The position numbers were made by a program, and so were the translations under genes. Source: Anas platyrhynchos (taxonomy: Eukaryota > Chordata > Aves > Anseriformes > Anatidae). Taken from it: DNA of 64,000 nucleotides. Positions 46,601 to 58,100 of this stretch are shown one piece after another. The stretch covers positions 20,618,001-20,682,000 of the forward strand of contig NC_092593.1 of the NCBI RefSeq assembly GCF_047663525.1. The letters run 5' to 3'. Below the pieces are notes generated by a model, which saw only the letters and a list, made by a program, of their open reading frames with translations, had not been told where the DNA came from and searched no databases. The stretch's first letter is position 1. Every line of letters starts with the position of its first letter.

Positions 46601-49398
46601 ACTTGCCCAATTCAAATATGCAAAAAGATCTTTGATGTTCAGTGAAAACTAAAGAAACCCAATCAATCCTCAAGAGACAGACTGGGGAAACTAGTCACTA
46701 CCCTTCCTAAAGAAAAAATCCCTTCCTAAGGGGATAACTAAAACCAAAGGTGAATCAATCCTTTAAAGAAATGCTATCTCATTCAGTTAGATTCATAAAC
46801 TGGCTGCCCATATCTGTAAAAAAAATAATAATAATAAAAAAAGAAGTAAAGAAGTTGAGACTGGTGGTGGTGCTGTACAAAGAAATAAAAAAAGAGCAGC
46901 CTAGAGCGGACTTTACTAAGATGACCCAGACAGAACAGAGACAAGAAAAAGAAGCTCAGACTCTTTTGACAAGAGAGACAGGTTTTAAGTCATTTTAATA
47001 TTAAGGTAATCCGATAAATACCTTAGTGAGAGAATTGATTCATTTAACTTGTCAAAAAAACAGTCTAAAAATGACACTGCTTTAAGATTCCATATTACTA
47101 CTCACAATAATAAACTATACTAATGTCATAAGAAAGAAACTATTCATCTCATGGTAGACAGACAACTTCTAGTGAATCACTAGCCTCTAAATTCTCTGAA
47201 AACTCCATGTAAAATTTAGAATTTGGTTAAAGAAATACCTGCTGTTTTTCCACTGTAAGTGGAACATCAGTTTTAATTCAGCACTTACATTGGTAATAGA
47301 GAAACTCTTCACAAAGTAATTGGGAAAATAGAGTCACCTGAGCAAACCTGTCCATGAAAAGCCCAAATTGGGAAGAAAACAAACAAACAAACAAACAAAA
47401 AAACTTCAGTTAAGAAAAACGGAAAGTGTTTAACAAAGGAACCCCAGCAGTTGTGACATACTGCTTCTCATGCTACTCAATTTCACTCTTGACACTTACC
47501 TTATGTCCTCTATAGAATCCAGTTTCATGTCCACAATATGAGCTATTTTGCCAATTACGGGACTAAACTGTCTGCGCTGCTTGTATAAACACAGTGCAAA
47601 TTTCGATAGAGCTGGTAAACTAAGCCTGTTAAGACATCAAAGAAAGAAAATATTATTTGCCTTTTGTTTCTAGTGAATAGCAAGGCAAAAAACTAATTCA
47701 GCAACTGTATAAAGGTTAAACTCAAATTACAAAACAAGGAAATGATATTTACACATTTCCTATTTGGTCACCTACAGTGATACCTTGAACTTTGTCAAAA
47801 TACCTCTGTACTTTATACGAAAACATACTGTGCACACACAGCTCTCCAAAAAATGGAAGTTCTTCAGTTTAATCAGATCAGTGTAAGAGATCTATGAGGA
47901 TTACATCCTGAAGCAATAAATTCTGAAATAGCTAAAATGGATGTAAATTATTACCTAAATGTCATTTTGTGTTCATGCTACACTGAATTTATTTGTCAAG
48001 ATGCCCCAGGTGTTAAGCTGGGAAAGGCAATTCTGTGATGTTGGTGCCCAGACTGACATTAGCTCCTGCCATTAAGCTGAGGTGAAAAAATTAAAATTAC
48101 AATACTAAAAAATTAAAATTACAATACTAAAAATTAGTATTACAATACTAAAAAAAAAATCACAATGGGAAAATACTGGTGTTTTAAAATAATAATTAAA
48201 AAAATATTACTAGTATTAAGATGAGCTGGTAGTCATCATTACTAGTATTAAGATGAGCTCGTAGCTGGTTTCAAACTACCATTTCAAGGTTGGACAGCAA
48301 GCATGAAGTTATCATTGTAAACATCAAAACTTGCAATTTGCTTCAGACATAAATCACAGGCAATATATTTCAAAATCCATGTTAGACATCCATTGTTGCA
48401 GTATCTCAATCTCTTCAGCATCCAAGTACCAAACTCCATCAACTAAAAGCCTTAACATTATATAAAAATAATTTCCAAAACCTTCAAAAGGCAACAGACA
48501 CTTAAAATACTCACATAATGTTTGAAACATCTTGTAAATACTCTTTGAGAACTCTGAATAGCATTGTGTGAGGCAAACCATGCCTACACCTTACACCCTT
48601 CACAAAGCACAAAATTACAGTACTTGCCTTTCTAATCTTTTCCATGCTTCTGTAACAAGCACTCCTGCTAGAGAATCATGGTCTTCAACATTGAGCCTTC
48701 AGAACAAAGACATAACAGTTTGAAAGTTTGCTTCAGAAATTGAAAGGAAATCACGCAAGAGACATATCTTCACATTATGTATCACATCTTAAGTTTCTAC
48801 CACTCCCTCCAAACGTATCTAAAAACACATTATAAGCATTTGTGCATTAATCATAACCCCATTTACTGGGAGTGCAAAACATATCAATCCTGCTTGGAGC
48901 TGGCAAATTGAGGCACAGAAAGTTGTCACACAGTAAGAGTACAGAAGCTCAGGCAGAACAGTGTCCCCATTTCCTCATAGCTGGAATTTGGACTCACAGC
49001 GACACTCTTTTTATTACCAGATACAGAATGTATAGACGTGGAATTCAACATAATGCTGCCTACCTCTGAATACTGTACAGGGTGTCCACTATCACCTCAT
49101 TTTCCATGTGTTCTACCTTGTTTTCTGCTAAAATGCAAAGAGCAAGAAACTGGGAGTGATTTCTTACGTAGTCACTAGTCCTTAAGAGAAGAGGCTTCTT
49201 CTTTTGCAATTGCCACAGCACATTCAGTGCAATTCCCACGTGTTTTTCAGAAAGCCTGGCCTTGTTCCTTCCAACAAGACTGAACACTTCATCTTCATGG
49301 GTGCAGTTATTTATCTGGCTCAAAAGCAGATCACTACTCAGAGTTCGAGCTTGGTAACGTCTCAGTGCAAACAAGTAAGCTTTCCTCAAACAAAGCAT
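34624..49398 (-). CDS. FASTKD1: FAST kinase domain-containing protein 1, mitochondrial
   Basis: Mitochondrial RNA-binding protein of the FASTK family, which controls stability of mitochondrial mRNAs. Fourteen coding exons in transcript order (5' to 3' on the minus strand, given as + coordinates): 49064-49398, 48628-48696, 47500-47625, 45915-46313, 44671-44781, 43377-43508, 41884-42370, 40263-40377, 39463-39684, 38588-38719, 37376-37489, 36942-37083, 35739-35853, 34624-34713 (TGA). All phases agree; total 2589 nt, 862 aa, against 847 in human. The N-terminus MLCLRKAYLFALRRYQAR is a typical basic mitochondrial presequence. FAST_1 and FAST_2 regions lie in the middle to C-terminal third (IHPFEMYF..., LECPEFHIPWFHE). 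The C-terminal RAP domain spans about the last 65 residues (IALELLDSK...KKRHLEMLGYRVIQ...HFEWNSM). Intron 2 uses a GC donor. The exon at 39463 could begin at 39680 instead, but only 39684 keeps frame. Confidence 0.95.
36214..36276 (+). repeat. Three imperfect copies of an ATGTCAAAATCTACCC unit
   Basis: Copies begin near 36214, 36238 and 36260 in a FASTKD1 intron. The first has one extra A. A small local amplification with no visible function. Confidence 0.8.
40495..40505 (+). repeat. G11 run in FASTKD1 intron
   Basis: Eleven consecutive G following a T run. On the transcribed RNA this is a C tract. Likely length-variable. Confidence 0.9.
47376..47402 (+). repeat. AAAC microsatellite in FASTKD1 intron
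   Basis: Tandem AAAC units followed by an A run, about 100 nt from the FASTKD1 exon at 47500-47625. Confidence 0.85.
48085..48149 (+). repeat. 22-bp AT-rich minisatellite in FASTKD1 intron 2
   Basis: Perfect copies at 48085-48106 and 48107-48128, then a diverged third copy to about 48149. It lies in the intron that has the GC donor. Confidence 0.9.
48206..48259 (+). repeat. 32-bp-period direct repeat in FASTKD1 intron 2
   Basis: A 22-nt identical block (ATTACTAGTATTAAGATGAG and two more bases) at 48206-48227 recurs at 48238-48259. With the nearby 22-bp minisatellite this makes a repeat-rich patch. Confidence 0.9.
48896..49000 (+). mobile_element. Ancient MIR-like SINE fragment in FASTKD1 intron 1
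   Basis: The block around 48905-48935 (AAATTGAGGCACAGAAAGTT, then CACACAGTAAGAG) resembles the MIR core motif with GAGGCACAGAG and the CACACAG stretch. It is diverged and incomplete. MIR copies predate the amniote split, so a relic in a bird is plausible. No alignment could be run. Confidence 0.45.
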
Positions 49399-49549
49399 TT
49401 TGCTAAGTCCACCAGCTATCTTTAAAGTGTCCAGAAAGGTTCTTTCATTTTTCACAGTAAAACATGTTCTTACAAAGAACAAACTTGGGCATTTGGAAGA
49501 CAGGCGATTATTTTCCTTTCATCCAGTAGGGCCACTGTATTAAGAATAA

Positions 49550-51690
49550 TTCATTTCTGAGGTACCTGGAGTAAGATAGAATTAAAGCAGTCACGTACAG
49601 TTATAATTACTAAAAATCAATGTCTCTGCCTTTTAATGTTCTAAGTTAACATAAGCTTAAGAAAAACATACATCCTGAATTCTTCTCAGAGAACCTCCTA
49701 ACAACGTACACCAAAACACTCAAAAGCGCTAAGAAAACCTGTCTGCGTGGTAAGTTTTCAGATTTAGAAACCTACCTCTAAAATGCATGTGCTGTCATGC
49801 TAGTATTGAGAAGGCAAAGATGGGCTCTATAACGTGCCGGCAGCATGTTCCCAAACTGGGGTCTGGGAACTGAAAGGAAACAACTGTTGGCAGTAAAAGG
49901 AAGTGACCCAGCAAAAGCTCCTGAGCTGGCATCGCTGGCTGACTCCAGACCTATACCGCTGCCCAGCCCACACTAACAGCAACTGTTCCCTGCCTATGAG
50001 TCTCTCCCAGCGTTTTCTTTTCACTCTGCTCTCTCTAGTCCCTGTTTTGTAAACATTGAAGACTTTGCTATTTGACTTCTAGTCACAAAGGTTCACCACA
50101 TCTGTAACACAGAACGATGATCAGTCCCATCAGCTAAAATCACTGTACAAAATAAAAACAAGCTAATTCCCCAAATTATAGTGGAAACTACAGTTTTATC
50201 TAAAAAAAAAAAAGACAAATAGTGATTTGTTTTCTTAATATATCCCCCAATTTATGTAGTGCCAACAATTACATATTCTACAAGCTACAGAATTGGTTCT
50301 GAGCTGCAGAACATAGACCAGATGTGGTAAATACTGTGGTACACCAAAAAGACCCATTAAATTCCCTTAAATCAGAGACCATGGAAAAGTCCAGAAGTCT
50401 TGCTTAGGGGATATAACCACTACCAACAAAAATTATCAACATACCTTATTCCCATCAACAAATATGAATGATCTTCAGCTGGAGGCATGATTCCATCAGT
50501 CTAACGTTATCAAGACCAGAGCAGCAACAGGTACTAGGTCTCTACTGAGAAAGAAAAAAAAACTTCTCATATGAGATTTTAAAATGTAGATTCAATAAGC
50601 TGAAATACAGATCGAAGATCTGTAAAGTGACCTCTTTTATAAGACCATTCAGCAATTTTTTTATCCCACATATTTTCCAAGCTTTTTTAAAAATACTTCC
50701 TCTGTTCCCTTTTGCTGTGTAGATGCATATATATGAAGAAAATCATACAGAGCAACCATAGCCAAAAGCAGAAACTGTTGACTGTTCCACCAACAGCTTT
50801 TAAGTAGAAGCTGCTATCAGAATTACTGCGCTACACAAACAACCTAGTTTACAAAGACGAAAAAATAATGTGTTTCCTCTCTAATGATGTGATAGCAAAA
50901 TACAGCTTGAAAACTAGCACAGTTTTAACCTTTTTGCAAGACCACATCTGGAGTCCTAGCTGTAAATGAGTATTTTTGTATTATTATCCTTTTGGATAAC
51001 TAAGACAGCATCAGAGGAATCCCTTTAAAAGAATGCTCATATATTTAAACTTGTTTTAAAGAATTTATACAATGTATTACAAAACATTAATCTAAGTTTT
51101 TTATTAGGATATTTTTGCCATGTTTACTGTTCCAATTTTCATATGTCCATGTGGTTGCAAAAAAAATTACCTTATCAATTAACCTTTACTCTCCACCACA
51201 CTGGCAAGCTACTCAGCTAGAAGACAGAATGAAGTAAATAAAATAGCTAAAGAAAAGACAAAAACTTCACACGCAGAATTTCCCCATAAGCCCAGGTAAT
51301 GCATCCACTCCCCCTCTTGCGCTGCAATGGACCGTGCATCCCCTGTGCTAGTGACTGGGATCTCTGTAGAAAAAAAACTGCAGGAAGTTTTCAAGGACTT
51401 GCCTTTCTGGAAGGTATTTAGCAGATGCAAGGGATTTACCACAAGCTTTTATGTGATTTAAGTTGTAATTAATTTTAATATCTTATAAAAAGAAACCCAA
51501 GAGGAAACATTGTATGTTTTTAAACTTAGGAATACATGGATTAAGAGTAGGAAACGATTACCCACCTAAGTAACTATCCTCTTCTATCTACCATACAAAC
51601 TTAAAGCACAATAAATTATTTTAATTATTTAATAATTTAATAAAGTACTTTAAAACAGATAAAAGCGCCCGAAACGTAGTATTATCAAGA
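49550..51690 (-). other. FASTKD1 5' untranslated/intron region
   Basis: Sequence between the first coding exon and the upstream CpG island. The exon containing the start codon probably begins at an acceptor near 49541 (TTCTTAATACAG on the minus strand). No further coding exon is supported; short noncoding exons may exist but cannot be placed. Confidence 0.5.
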
Positions 51691-51699
51691 CCGCATTAT

Positions 51700-52230
51700 A
51701 AACTGGGGTGAGGCAGGAAATTCTCCACACAGAACACCACATAGAACACGCGTACACCCTCTGCGCGCCGAGGACGACAGGCGCAGAGCGTTAAGGTGCT
51801 CGGGCATTACGAGAACCGCTTATGCCACACGGGACGCTTTCCACCGGCCTCTGAGCGCTACCTCCCCTCCTGCGAGCCGCGCCGCGGCCATGCGTGTGGC
51901 TGGCAGAGCTCCTGGCGCGGCCTTCCTCTCCTTCCTCCCCTTCCTCCTCTACCTCCCCTTCCGAGGCCGCCTCCCACTTCCCCGCCGAGCGGTGGTGACT
52001 CGGAAGCGCTTCAGAGGCGGCGGGAACGGCAGGGCGCTCCTCCGGCGGCCCGGGCCCTCCACCCTTGCCCGGCCCGGCGCCGCCTGCCCTCACCGCTGCC
52101 CCGGGGGGCCCCGGTCCGGTCCCGCCGCCCCTGCCGGGCCCGGCCATCGGCGCCTGCCGGTTGGCGGAGGGGTGGAGGCCGCCCGGGGGGCACAGCCTCG
52201 GCTACGGGGTGCGAGGTGTGTCCTTGGTGC
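51700..52230 (-). promoter_or_regulatory. FASTKD1: CpG-island promoter of FASTKD1 (inferred)
   Basis: GC- and CpG-rich block upstream of FASTKD1 and divergent from PPIG. A good minus-strand donor (GCAGCG/gtgagg, last exon base 52094) could end a noncoding first exon. The many overlapping long open frames on both strands are GC artefacts. Confidence 0.6.
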
Positions 52231-52249
52231 TAGCTTAAAGATTAAATAA

Positions 52250-53935
52250 GGAAACCCGGGAATCAGTGTTATCTGCGACTTTTAAGGCATCCCTACGCCC
52301 GCCGAGCTGAATCTGACAAGTCCTTAACTCGCGTTTTCGCAAGACTTCTGCCATGCAAGCCACGAAAGGAGGCTGCTCGCTTAAAACAAGCACATCGCCT
52401 CGCTTCTGTGCACCCTGGTGCGTCTCTGCGCTGCCTTGATGTGTGCCCCAACACACCAAGAGCTGGCAGATGTATGGAAACATCCCCATGAGCTGCCAGA
52501 TGTACAGAAAAAGGGGAAAAAATTAGGCCTTCCAAAGCAAATAAAAGAATATTTTTAAAGTTCCAAGGCCATATTATTATCTGTAGGTTCGTGCCTGGTG
52601 CACCCCACGAATATCAATTATTAAGGTCTCATTAACAAAACCAACTTTTATATAACATATTTGGAGGGGAGGAACACCATCTCTGTCCAGAAAAATCACA
52701 CTGGGACTGAAGTTCAACAAGAGTGAAGTTCACGTGTTTGGCTTCGCTGTACTGGAATTAACATTACCTTATTTGTACATTATATTTTTCTATGCTTTAC
52801 CCAAAAAAAAAGTTTAAAAATATGAGTTCTATTACACACATCTGACATATGTTGTAACATGTATGTTGTTTACATTGTATATGTATAGCTCCAGATCACC
52901 TTTCTGGACCTTCTCTACCACCGTCTAAAATAACAAAAACCATCTAACAGCTAATGATGTGGTCAGTCACATCGTTCGATTTAAGGCAACGATAAAGTCA
53001 TACTCATCGTGCTCATTTATTCTTATAGCTTCTGTGGTGCAGTCTGAGATCATTATCATTCTATCTAAAATCACAACCAGTATTATTACCATGACCAACT
53101 TTTGAGTTAAGTGACTGCCTGTTTTATAGCTGATTTGGTTTTGTCTTTTTTGCATTGTTGACCGCATTTATATCTCAAATTGTGGATGCTTATGAATCTG
53201 GAAATCTCACAAAGTAGTAAAATATGCCCTATTTTGGGTAGCACGTACCTTTTAAGAGAATCTCAGGCCTTGTGCAAACTAGCAAGGAACTCCAGGAGTC
53301 TAATTTCCCTGTATAAAAGTAAACTTTTTGATATTTGTATGTAGGGACTTCTGCAAATTATGTGCATTTTTCAATTACAAAATGCTGAATATTTTACTTT
53401 TGACTCGTCAAGTGCATTTGGGTGAAATCAATTAGCTAATCAATTAATAATGCAAATTAAAAATGTTAAATTGCCTTAAATTTTAAGTTGGGAAGAAAAC
53501 AAGATTTACTAAAGTATGTTGTGCTGAAACTGGTATTGATTCGCTAAACAGTACTCTGATCACCAACTTTTACAGGATTTCATAACTCACAGGGGCCAGT
53601 CTCTATTTTCCTTTTTTTTTTTTTCTGGCAGAAATTTGGAAGGAGGAAATTAATTTTCCAACAGGAACAGAAGCCTGTTGAACTTAGCACTTTCATTATT
53701 TCCTGTTATGTATGATAGCCAACTCGCTGGTCTGAGCAGTAGGTATGTGCTTCGGGGTGAGTCTGACTAAATTTTGAAGGGTCTCACAATTTTACATAGC
53801 GTCATAAAATGTCATGTCTCTATGTCTATTACAAATTGATACAAACTTTGAATAGGAGTAGAGACGTGCGATAAGATCAGGAACTTTGTTCCACATGAAC
53901 TTCTACAGGAAATTTCCCGTTTCAGCTCCTTACGA
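52250..53935. other. AT-rich spacer between the two divergent promoters
   Basis: About 1.7 kb between the FASTKD1 and PPIG CpG islands. No gene, repeat family or RNA is recognised; a T run occurs near 53612-53624. Confidence 0.6.
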
Positions 53936-55140
53936 GCCCTACTGACGCGCGCCGAGCCCCCATAGCAGGCGGTGTGGGACGCCTCCTTTACCTATGTCCC
54001 GGTCACTCCGGACGCCGAGACGTGGCTGGGGAGGGGGGGAAGCCCAGCAGCAGCAGTCCGGGGCGCTTCGGGCGGCCGAGCCCCGCTGTGCCCGCAGGGG
54101 GAGGCCCGGCCCCCCGCCGCACGGGCACCCTCCCGGCCGCGCTGGGGGCGGCGGGCAGCAGAGGTGGCGGGAGCGGGCGGCGGGGCGGAGCGGCGCTGAC
54201 GAGCTGGAGGGGGCGGGCGCCCCCCTTCCCCCAACCGCTTCGGCTCCTCGCGAGCGGCCCTCGCCGCCTCCCCGAGCCGAGCCGTGCTCGGGGCCCCCCC
54301 ACACACAGCCCGCGCCCCTACCGGCCCGGGGCGCCGCCGCTCCCGCCGCACCGCCCCCGGGGTCGCCCCCTCCCGCCCTTCTCCTCTCCTCTCCCCTCCC
54401 TCCCGCCGCTGCCTCGCGCTGACGCAGTCCGTGCCGCACCAGCTCTAACATGGCGGCCAGGCGCTGAGCAGCGCGGGGCGACGCGGGCCGCCAGCGGGGT
54501 GAGTGCGGGCGCCGCGGCCGCCATGTGGCCGGGGCGAGGGGCGAGGGCTGCGGCCCCAGGCCTGGGCTGGCGGGCGGCGGGGGCTCGGGGGACGGAGGTC
54601 GCAGCGCCGAGGGGCCTCGTCACGGGGAGAGCGGAACCTCGGCTCCTCCCCGGCCCACCGCGGGGACCGTGCGGGGCTGGGCGCGGGGCGGCCGCGGCGG
54701 TCGGCGTGTGAGGGGCCCCGGCGCCTCCCGTGAGGGGGGGGCTCGGGGGACAGCGGCCGCCGGGGGGAGGCTGGGGGCGGACCGCGGTGTGTGTGTGGGG
54801 GGGGGGTCGGCGGCAGGGCTCGGCGGTGGGGCCGCGAGGCCGGGCCCGGCTTCTCCGCAGGCCGACGTGCGGCCGGGCACGGCGCGGGGCCGCCTCCCCG
54901 CTGCGGGGCCTGCTCGGCGGTTTGAATGAACGCCGGGGCCTCCTCCCCCTCAGCCACAGCCAGCGGCCGCCTGCCTGCCTGCCACATGGCCTCCTCCCCT
55001 CTGCAGGCCTCTCCGCGGCGAGCCGAGCCCCCGGCAGCTGCCGTGGCCGGCTGGAGGGTCCCTGCCTCTCCCGCAGGGATTTCTCAGGGCGCCTCGCGGG
55101 TTTCTGTCGGTAACGAATTTCAGGCGCGTTTGGTGTAGGG
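53936..55140 (+). promoter_or_regulatory. PPIG: CpG-island promoter of PPIG
   Basis: Strongly GC- and CpG-rich, TATA-less. A YY1-type element AACATGGCGGC at 54447-54457 lies in the likely first exon, where YY1 sites typically sit just downstream of the start. A near-match in the opposite orientation is at 54517-54527 (GCCGCCATGTG). A GT run and G10 tract occur at 54787-54806 in intron 1. Long open frames here are not genes. Confidence 0.75.
54440..54498 (+). other. PPIG: Noncoding first exon of PPIG (inferred, 5' end approximate)
   Basis: Ends at a good donor, GCGGG/gtgagtgcgg, with GT at 54499-54500. It contains a five-codon upstream ORF (ATG 54450 to TGA 54467) in strong context. The 5' boundary is a guess. 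Assignment rests on position upstream of the PPIG ATG and on CpG-island context. Confidence 0.5.
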
Positions 55141-58100
55141 CCACGGCCAAGCTCCGCGCGTTGTGTGTGTCCGGTCATCCTCCGAGTCGGTAGCAGGCTG
55201 TGAAGGAGGGAGGCTTAAGAGAAAAAAAAAAAAAAAAGCCTTATCAAAACTCGCTGGAATTCCTGTTATGTTGCCTTACAGTTTATTCACAGGAGGTGTC
55301 TTCCATGATGGTGACTAGAAAAAAGTCGTTTTTGTTGGTAGTTACTTAGTGCTCAATGATTTAAGTGCATCATATTCTACTATTTTACTGTCTGCTACCT
55401 GTCTTAAGAGGAACACGAGGCTCATTTATATGGAGTCAGTTTCCTAAGAAGAATCTGATCTGAGAAAGAATATTCAGTTTTTCATGTTTTTGTTCTATAT
55501 TACCTGCAGAAGAAGTCTGTCTTGGGTAGGAGTATTTTATTTATTTATTTATTTATTTGAGTTAAATCTTTTGCCCCATTTTGTTTCACCATTCCTGCTC
55601 ATTAATGCATTGGGATCCTGTATGACAAGTTTTTAGATGCTACCATGGTAAAATCGTGATTAAAATGTGACAGCTAGACATGATTTATGAAGCATTAGTC
55701 TATCTCAATTTGAAGAGTATATAATCTTGACTTACCAGTTTTGTATTACTTTTTAAAGATCTGAAAGAAACAGCTTTACATATGAAGTAAATCTGAAGGG
55801 GGCCATACAAAGAATAGTGTAGTTGATAATAGTCCGAGAGTGTCGTTTGGGACTATATTTTTTACTGACACTATCCGTTTTTCTAGTCCTCCTCTGTGAA
55901 ACAGAAATTGTTCTGTAGTTAGCTAGTCAGTCATCAAGAGGTTAAAAAAAAATAGTATTTTTTTTTTCCTCTTAGGATTTCAGAAAATCTGTGGACTATG
56001 AGAGTATTTGGAGTGAAGAATACGTACTGCAGTGGACAATATTGTAGTGCAGCATGGTATCTCCAATACAGGTTTGCTCCTCTGGGCCACGTCCATTTCC
56101 ATTCAATAACCATCTTCCATTTGGAAGCAGTCAGTGAGTGCCAGAGAGCGAACCTGGCCATCGTTTAATGGAGTGAGGATTTGGTCAGAGGCTGGGAAGG
56201 GGAGTAGAGCTGAAGTAGTTGAAAAAAGAAGAGAAAAAGAGATCACAGAACAAGATTGGTTATGGTTGGCAAACATGGGTGGGCATTAGAACTACATGTC
56301 CTGCTGTTACACGGTCTTGCTTAATTCTGATCTTCAGTAACTGAAGAGAAGATGGAATTCCACTTCTGAATTTTGTTTTATTGGTTCAAACAGGTAAATT
56401 ACTTGGAGATTACACTATACCCTTTAAACACTTTTTCTTTTATGTTCTGCAAATAGTTGTGTTGTGTTTTTTTTTTTGTATTTTTGTAGTTTTAAAATAA
56501 TGCGTTATTAGTTAGTGGCTGCTGTTGGACTTAATGCTGCTCCAGTTTCCAGTCCTGAGTAGTAGAATTGAAGCAGACATGTTCTTTGCTGCTTCTGGGA
56601 GAGCAGTGAGCTCCAACAAAGGCACTTACTCGTGCACAGACCTGGGAAAATACATGTGCTTTTTCACAACTCCAACAGCAAAAAAACACCCAAACACCTT
56701 TTTGCATAAATCAGGTGATAGAAAACCATGACTTACTCAGTGACCAAGTTTTTTTTCTTGCTATTTATAAGAGTGAGTAGGTATTGTAATATCATTTTCA
56801 CTTTAGGTTTCTCTATACTAGGAAAATAAAGAGAACCTGTTCACCTGTTTAAATAGTTTTAAGGGAATGGTACCACCTTCTCAGCTGAGTGTTAGTTCTC
56901 CCAGATGAGATGCTATAACTAAGCAGGCATTCCTTGTTTGCTTCAGTACAAGACAACTAAGTTAATGTTAATTGCAAAAATTCATACTAAAAGGGACATA
57001 AATTTAACTCCACAGTGCATTAGTGTAGGATTATGTACTGCATATTTAGTCAGTACCTATCTGATGCTGCTGCTTTCTTATACCTCTCTAAGAGGTTAGA
57101 AGGCTCTTGCCTCATGTCCTCAGAAGACAATGGCTGGTCTTGTGAGGTACCTCTTGATTCTTGGGGATGGGGAAGGAGATGTTTTATAAGTAGTCCAAAA
57201 AAGACTTTGAAAGTTACTGGAGAAAGGAGTTCCAGAGGCCTGTGTACAATGCTATTTATTTTTCCTTCTAAACATTTTTGAGTTCACATGATTGCAAAGA
57301 CAGCATCTCAAACCTAAAACGTGTTGAAGTGTAGTACGTTTTTCTGAAACCTGCTGACAAGGTAAAAAATCCTGTGCTGCTGGTTAATTAATTCACTTTT
57401 ATTTTACTTTCTTAGTTGTCATTGGTGCAATTCAGAGTTTTTTGATTGTGAAACACAGAGGAAGAGTCACTCTGTTTGGGAAAATGTTGAGAAAGTGATT
57501 GAGATAGAGGATAGAGCTGGTTGGATTTTTGTTCACGCTCTTGGTATCATCCTAACAGCTAGAAGCTCTGACACAGGAATGGCACTGATAATAATATTTT
57601 GTGTCCCTCATTTAGCAATATAAAATCATTTGCAATTTAATCCACACTAAAACAAACATACAAACAACATTCATAGGCTCTGGCTGCACTGTCATTTTAA
57701 GCTGATGCCAGAATCCTTTTCTTGGAAGGAGGCAGAAGTGACCATGTGGTGAAGTGACCGCCTACCTGTATGAGAGCTCATGACACTGCTGTACAAGCCC
57801 TGCATTCTGGTAGAGGCCCACATTTATACTGGCTTCAAGTGACTGTGGAACAACAGCCTTAGTGAACTTGATGTACGCTTAGTGTTCACTCTGTGTATTT
57901 GCTTTCTCAAGACTCCAAGTTTTGCTTTAAAATATTTCTGAAGGTTTTGGATGGTTTTCTTTGTAACATAAACCAATATGGTTTTGTCTTCCTGCATTTG
58001 TAGATGGCCTGGAACAAAATGGTAGGAATATGAATTCACACATTTCATTGTTCCATTCATTTGGACATTAAATGAAGACCACTGCAGAAGATAACTATAC

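Noticed and set aside
48354-48581. Minus-strand 75-codon frame as a FASTKD1 exon
   Set aside because: The flanking exons at 48628-48696 and 47500-47625 join in frame and continue the family sequence without it.
53939-55178. Frames up to 286 codons on both strands
   Set aside because: Pro/Arg/Gly/Ala-rich artefacts of the PPIG CpG island.
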